The position numbers were made by a program, and so were the translations under genes. From Ensifer sp. IC3342 (GTDB lineage Bacteria > Pseudomonadota > Alphaproteobacteria > Rhizobiales > Rhizobiaceae), in the NCBI RefSeq assembly GCF_020193655.1, contig NZ_JADYVE010000003.1:558001-622000 (forward strand): a stretch of 64,000 nt of DNA. Reading direction: 5' to 3'. Positions within the stretch are counted from its first letter, which is position 1; every line of letters starts with the position of its first letter. Below, piece by piece: positions 61,374-64,000 of the stretch. The notes under the pieces were generated by a model that saw nothing but the letters and a program-made list of their open reading frames with translations, had not been told where the DNA came from and ran no database searches.

Positions 61374-62006
61374 TCAGCCCGCGATCGCCGCGACGACCGG
61401 CACGACGTGCGGCCAGACCTCAAGCGATCCGCGATAGATCATGTCGAGCGCGACATACAGGATGATCGCCAGGCCGACATAGGCGATCCAATGGTAGCGG
61501 TTGAGCAGCTTGGCGATGAGGCCCGCGGCAACGCCCATCATCGCGATCGAGAGGATGAGGCCGAACACCAGCACCGTCGGATGCTCGCGGGCTGCACCCG
61601 CAACCGCGAGCACGTTGTCGAGCGACATGGAGACGTCGGCGACGACGATCTGGATCGCCGCCTGCATGAAGGTCTTCTTGTGCGGCTCTCCAGTCCCTTC
61701 TTCCGCTCCGTCACCGCCCTGGGCGGCACGCAGTTCGCGCCACATCTTCCAGCAGACCCAGAGCAGCAGGATACCGCCCGCGAGCACAAGGCCGATAATC
61801 TCGAGCAGCTGGACGGTCACGCTCGCAAGCGCGATGCGAAGAACCGTCGCGGCGATAATGCCGACCAGGATCGCCTTCTTGCGCTGCTCGATCGGAAGCC
61901 CGGCGGCGGCAAGGCCGATGACGACGGCGTTGTCCCCGGCAAGCACCAGGTCAATGACAATAACCTGCATAAGCGCCAGCAAGCCGGCAGACGTAAAAAT
62001 TTCCAT
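61374..62006 (-). CDS. TerC/YjbE-family membrane protein (probable manganese or metal exporter)
   Basis: A 210-residue protein with seven hydrophobic segments and the two TerC signatures: VIDLVLAGDNAVVIGLA at the N-terminus and QIVVADVSMSLDNVLAVAG in the middle, each with the paired acidic/Asn residues that bind metal. The ATG at 62006 is preferred to a GTG six codons upstream. TerC relatives such as Alx, YceF and YjbE export or load manganese. I looked for a yybP-ykoY manganese riboswitch in the 135-base leader and did not see one. Confidence 0.9.
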   Translation of the reverse strand: MEIFTSAGLLALMQVIVIDLVLAGDNAVVIGLAAAGLPIEQRKKAILVGIIAATVLRIALASVTVQLLEIIGLVLAGGILLLWVCWKMWRELRAAQGGDGAEEGTGEPHKKTFMQAAIQIVVADVSMSLDNVLAVAGAAREHPTVLVFGLILSIAMMGVAAGLIAKLLNRYHWIAYVGLAIILYVALDMIYRGSLEVWPHVVPVVAAIAG

Positions 62007-62166
62007 GATGCGGTGATCCCCCACTGAGCAAAGCGGCAGCGCATCGCTAAGGATAAATCATCGATCGATCAAGTGCCGATGCCGGTCTGCCGCAAAAAAA
62101 CCTTGGCGGAGTTGAGACGCCGCGTACGAACAGCAAGCCCCAATGCGCAACGGCGGAGGCCGTGCT

Positions 62167-63504
62167 ATGCTGGCCGCCATGCGACCGAGCACCCGCTATG
62201 CCCGAAGTGGTGAGCTGAGCATCGCCTATCAGGTGATCGGCGACGGGCCGCTCGACATCATTTATGTTCCGGGCTGGGTTTCCAACCTCGATTATGCCTG
62301 GCAATTCCCGAAGATGGTGCATGTGTTCGAGCGGCTGAGTGCCTTTTCCCGGCTGATCCTGTTTGACAAGCGCGGCACCGGGCTTTCGGATCGCAATGTC
62401 GGCTTCCCCACGCTTGAGGAGCGGATGCAGGACGTCCAGGCCGTGATGGATGCGGCGGGCTCTCGACGGGCGGCGTTGATGGGCACTTCCGAGGGTGGCA
62501 ATCTGTGCATGCTATTCGCTGCCACCTATCCGGAGCGCACCGGCGCGCTCGTGCTCAACGGCTCCTTCGCCAAGGGCCTCTGGTCGGAGGACTACCCCTG
62601 GGCGAAGACCCGCGACGAGGTCGAAGAAGAGATCGCGATCATCGCACGCGACTGGGGTGGCCCGTTCGATCTCAGCAACGCCGCACCGAGCCACGTTGAC
62701 GACCGGGAGGCGCGCGAGTGGCTTGCCGCCTACCTGCGCAACTCGGCGTCGCCGCAGGATGCCATCTCGCTCTGGCGTTGGAACACCGAGATAGACGTCC
62801 GCGGCATCCTGAGCGCCATCCATGTTCCGACCCTCGTGCTGCACCGGACGGGGGACCGCTGGGTGAAGGTCGAGGAAGGCCGTTTCGTCGCCGATCATAT
62901 CCGCGGCGCCAAATGGGTGGAACTGCCCGGCGATGATCACCTGATCTGGGCCGGCGACGCCGACCGCACGCTTGACGAGATCGAAGAGTTCCTGACCGGC
63001 ATTCGCCCGCGGCCGGCTTCCGAGCGGGTGCTGCTGACCGTGCTCTTCACCGACATCGTCGGCTCGACCTCGGTTGCGGCCGAGCTCGGAGACACCCACT
63101 GGAAGGACCTGCTGCGCCGCCACGACGATGCGGTGCGCATGGAGCTCGCTCGCTTCGGCGGCAGCGAAGTCAAGACGATGGGCGACGGCTTCCTCGCCAC
63201 CTTTCAAGGGCCGAGCAGGGCCATCCTGTGCGCCTGCGCGATCCGCGACCGCGCCGCCGCACTGGGTCTCGCCATCCGCGCCGCACTCCATACCGGCGAG
63301 TGCGAGAAGTCTGGCAACGACCTGAGCGGCATCGCCGTGCATCTGGCCTCACGCCTGCTCGATCATGCCGGGCCGGGCGATGTCTTGGTTTCGGGAACGG
63401 TTAAGGACCTCGTCGTCGGCTCCGGGGTCGCCTTAGAGGCGCGCGGCGAGACGGAGCTGCGCGACGTTCCCGGGCGCTGGCAGATTTATGCTGCTACGAT
63501 TTGA
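62167..63504 (+). CDS. alpha/beta hydrolase fused to class III cyclase (Rv1900c-like)
   Basis: A 445-residue fusion. Residues of about 1-265 form an alpha/beta hydrolase (RYARSGELSIAYQVIGDGPL, elbow GTSEGG with Ser, late Asp in RTGDRWV, His in GDDHLIW). Residues of about 280-445 form a class III cyclase. The metal Asps are in LFTDIVGSTS and KTMGDGF, the Lys of EVKTMGDGF is present, and the segment GIAVHLASRLLDHAG shows His where a catalytic Asn is usual. The start at 62167 is fixed by GGAGG seven bases upstream. The same layout occurs in M. tuberculosis Rv1900c. It probably makes cAMP in response to a small molecule bound by the hydrolase part. Confidence 0.9.
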   Translation: MLAAMRPSTRYARSGELSIAYQVIGDGPLDIIYVPGWVSNLDYAWQFPKMVHVFERLSAFSRLILFDKRGTGLSDRNVGFPTLEERMQDVQAVMDAAGSRRAALMGTSEGGNLCMLFAATYPERTGALVLNGSFAKGLWSEDYPWAKTRDEVEEEIAIIARDWGGPFDLSNAAPSHVDDREAREWLAAYLRNSASPQDAISLWRWNTEIDVRGILSAIHVPTLVLHRTGDRWVKVEEGRFVADHIRGAKWVELPGDDHLIWAGDADRTLDEIEEFLTGIRPRPASERVLLTVLFTDIVGSTSVAAELGDTHWKDLLRRHDDAVRMELARFGGSEVKTMGDGFLATFQGPSRAILCACAIRDRAAALGLAIRAALHTGECEKSGNDLSGIAVHLASRLLDHAGPGDVLVSGTVKDLVVGSGVALEARGETELRDVPGRWQIYAATI

Positions 63505-63522
63505 GCAACTATGCCACCTGAC

Positions 63523-64000
63523 TCACGCCGGGCTGAAGATCGCCCTGATCCGCTGCCGGAGCGCCCGCTTGTACATTCGGAACCACGGCGCTACGCGCTT
63601 GTTCGCGTGCTGCTCGAGAGCCTTTTTCAAGACGGTCTTCTCTTTGGCCGTATAGTCGGTTTCGGCGATGATACGGCGTGCGATCTCGACATATTTCCGT
63701 CGCGCGGCCAACCGTTCCGCCGGTTGCAGGTGGTAGCTGCCCTCTCGCATGATCCTCTGCGTGAAGGTCGCCTCGGGCGCGAACGCCACCTGGCCGTTGA
63801 TCATGGCCCGCATCGTGGTGAGGTGATCCGCCGCCCAGGCAAAGGGATAGTCCCTGAGCACGGCCATGTCCTCGACGACCGCGCCGCGCCGCCAAAGGCC
63901 GTAGAACCAGCTCGGATGGCAACCGAGCAGGGTCGCCTTCGCCCGCGACAGGCGATCGGCGCCCTCGCTCACCGGCAGCGGATAATCGGCCTCCCGCCCC
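63523..64000 (-). CDS. partial protein, possibly a glycosyltransferase C-terminal part
   Basis: The frame is open to the right edge of the window, so only the last 159 residues are visible; a GTG at 63972 is an internal possibility. The piece ADRLSRAKATLLGCHPSWFY, GLWRRGAVVEDMAVLRDYPF and AWAADHLTTMRAMINGQVAF resembles the C-terminal region of some rhizobial family-2 glycosyltransferase-like proteins. The end (a basic helical WFRMYKRALRQRIRAIFS) suggests membrane-surface contact. The family is uncertain, and the N-terminal half that would settle it lies outside the window. Confidence 0.5.
   Translation of the reverse strand, partial: GREADYPLPVSEGADRLSRAKATLLGCHPSWFYGLWRRGAVVEDMAVLRDYPFAWAADHLTTMRAMINGQVAFAPEATFTQRIMREGSYHLQPAERLAARRKYVEIARRIIAETDYTAKEKTVLKKALEQHANKRVAPWFRMYKRALRQRIRAIFSPA

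Noticed and set aside
62007..62166. possible yybP-ykoY manganese riboswitch before terC
   Set aside because: I could not find the conserved core and pairing pattern in the minus-strand leader.

Overview
The window is about 64 kb of high-GC DNA from an alphaproteobacterium of the Rhizobiaceae, most likely Sinorhizobium/Ensifer. The basis is the protein families present and, above all, the dense intergenic mosaic repeats typical of that genus: (A) a hairpin around ATTCCTGTG..CACAGGAAT, (B) a TTAAATCG..CGATTTAA / GCGCGTCCGATTGGACGCGC / GCGCTGTAG unit, and (C) a CATGTCG..CCCAAAA..TTTTGGGCGACATG unit. I see no rRNA, tRNA, CRISPR array, transposase or phage genes. The DNA reads as accessory or stress-type rhizobial DNA with short operons, many of them paired with a divergent or adjacent regulator.

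Layout. 0-4.2 kb: a DUF1254 protein (cut by the window edge) convergent with an exported arylsulfatase, separated by two hairpins. 4.5-7.4 kb: a copper-handling set (DUF2946-like, YcnI/DUF1775, CopC-CopD fusion). 7.6-20.3 kb: a mixed region with D-Ala-D-Ala ligase, a dienelactone-hydrolase-like protein, a cyclic-nucleotide-binding MscS channel, a Tat-exported aspartoacylase-like protein, a DMT exporter, a VOC protein, a MocR regulator divergent from a cupin/AhpD pair, and an SDR protein. 20.6-29.3 kb: a coherent redox-stress island (TetR, DUF417/RclC-like, DUF1127, thioredoxin reductase, Rrf2, NDH-2-like flavoprotein, LysR, MsrB, MsrA, hydrolase-OsmC fusion) with recognisable palindromic operators. 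29.4-43 kb: VWA protein, RTX protein, two paralogous winged-helix/TolB-like/TPR proteins, an SDR-cupin-methyltransferase set, and an exported HAD phosphatase with a Gly-rich exported protein.

43-44 kb is gene-poor and relic-rich. It carries the last codons of a third TPR paralogue, a small ORF behind a possible Shine-Dalgarno-sequestering hairpin, and coding debris. 44-52.5 kb: a minus-strand group (AhpD-like, SHOCT, Met-rich membrane protein, class III cyclase), a frameshifted phosphotransferase, a GST, a Cpx-like three-gene envelope-stress set (CpxP/Spy-like, response regulator, histidine kinase) with repeats inserted between the genes, and an Rrf2 / thioredoxin-reductase-like overlap pair. 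53-64 kb: LysR divergent from an MFS exporter, MocR divergent from a DMT exporter and PaiB, a truncated M20 peptidase, a roughly 1.2-kb largely non-coding stretch with unusual inverted repeats, a membrane protein, TerC, a hydrolase-cyclase fusion like Rv1900c, and an edge-truncated protein.

How the genes work together. Three themes recur. The first is thiol and methionine oxidation defence (20.6-29.3, 45.7-46.2 and 51.2-52.5 kb). The second is envelope and metal stress (4.5-7.4, 44.8-45.6 and 48.2-51 kb). The third is cyclic-nucleotide signalling (two class III cyclase genes and one cyclic-nucleotide-binding channel). All functional statements are inferred from reading sequence motifs; no database search was run.
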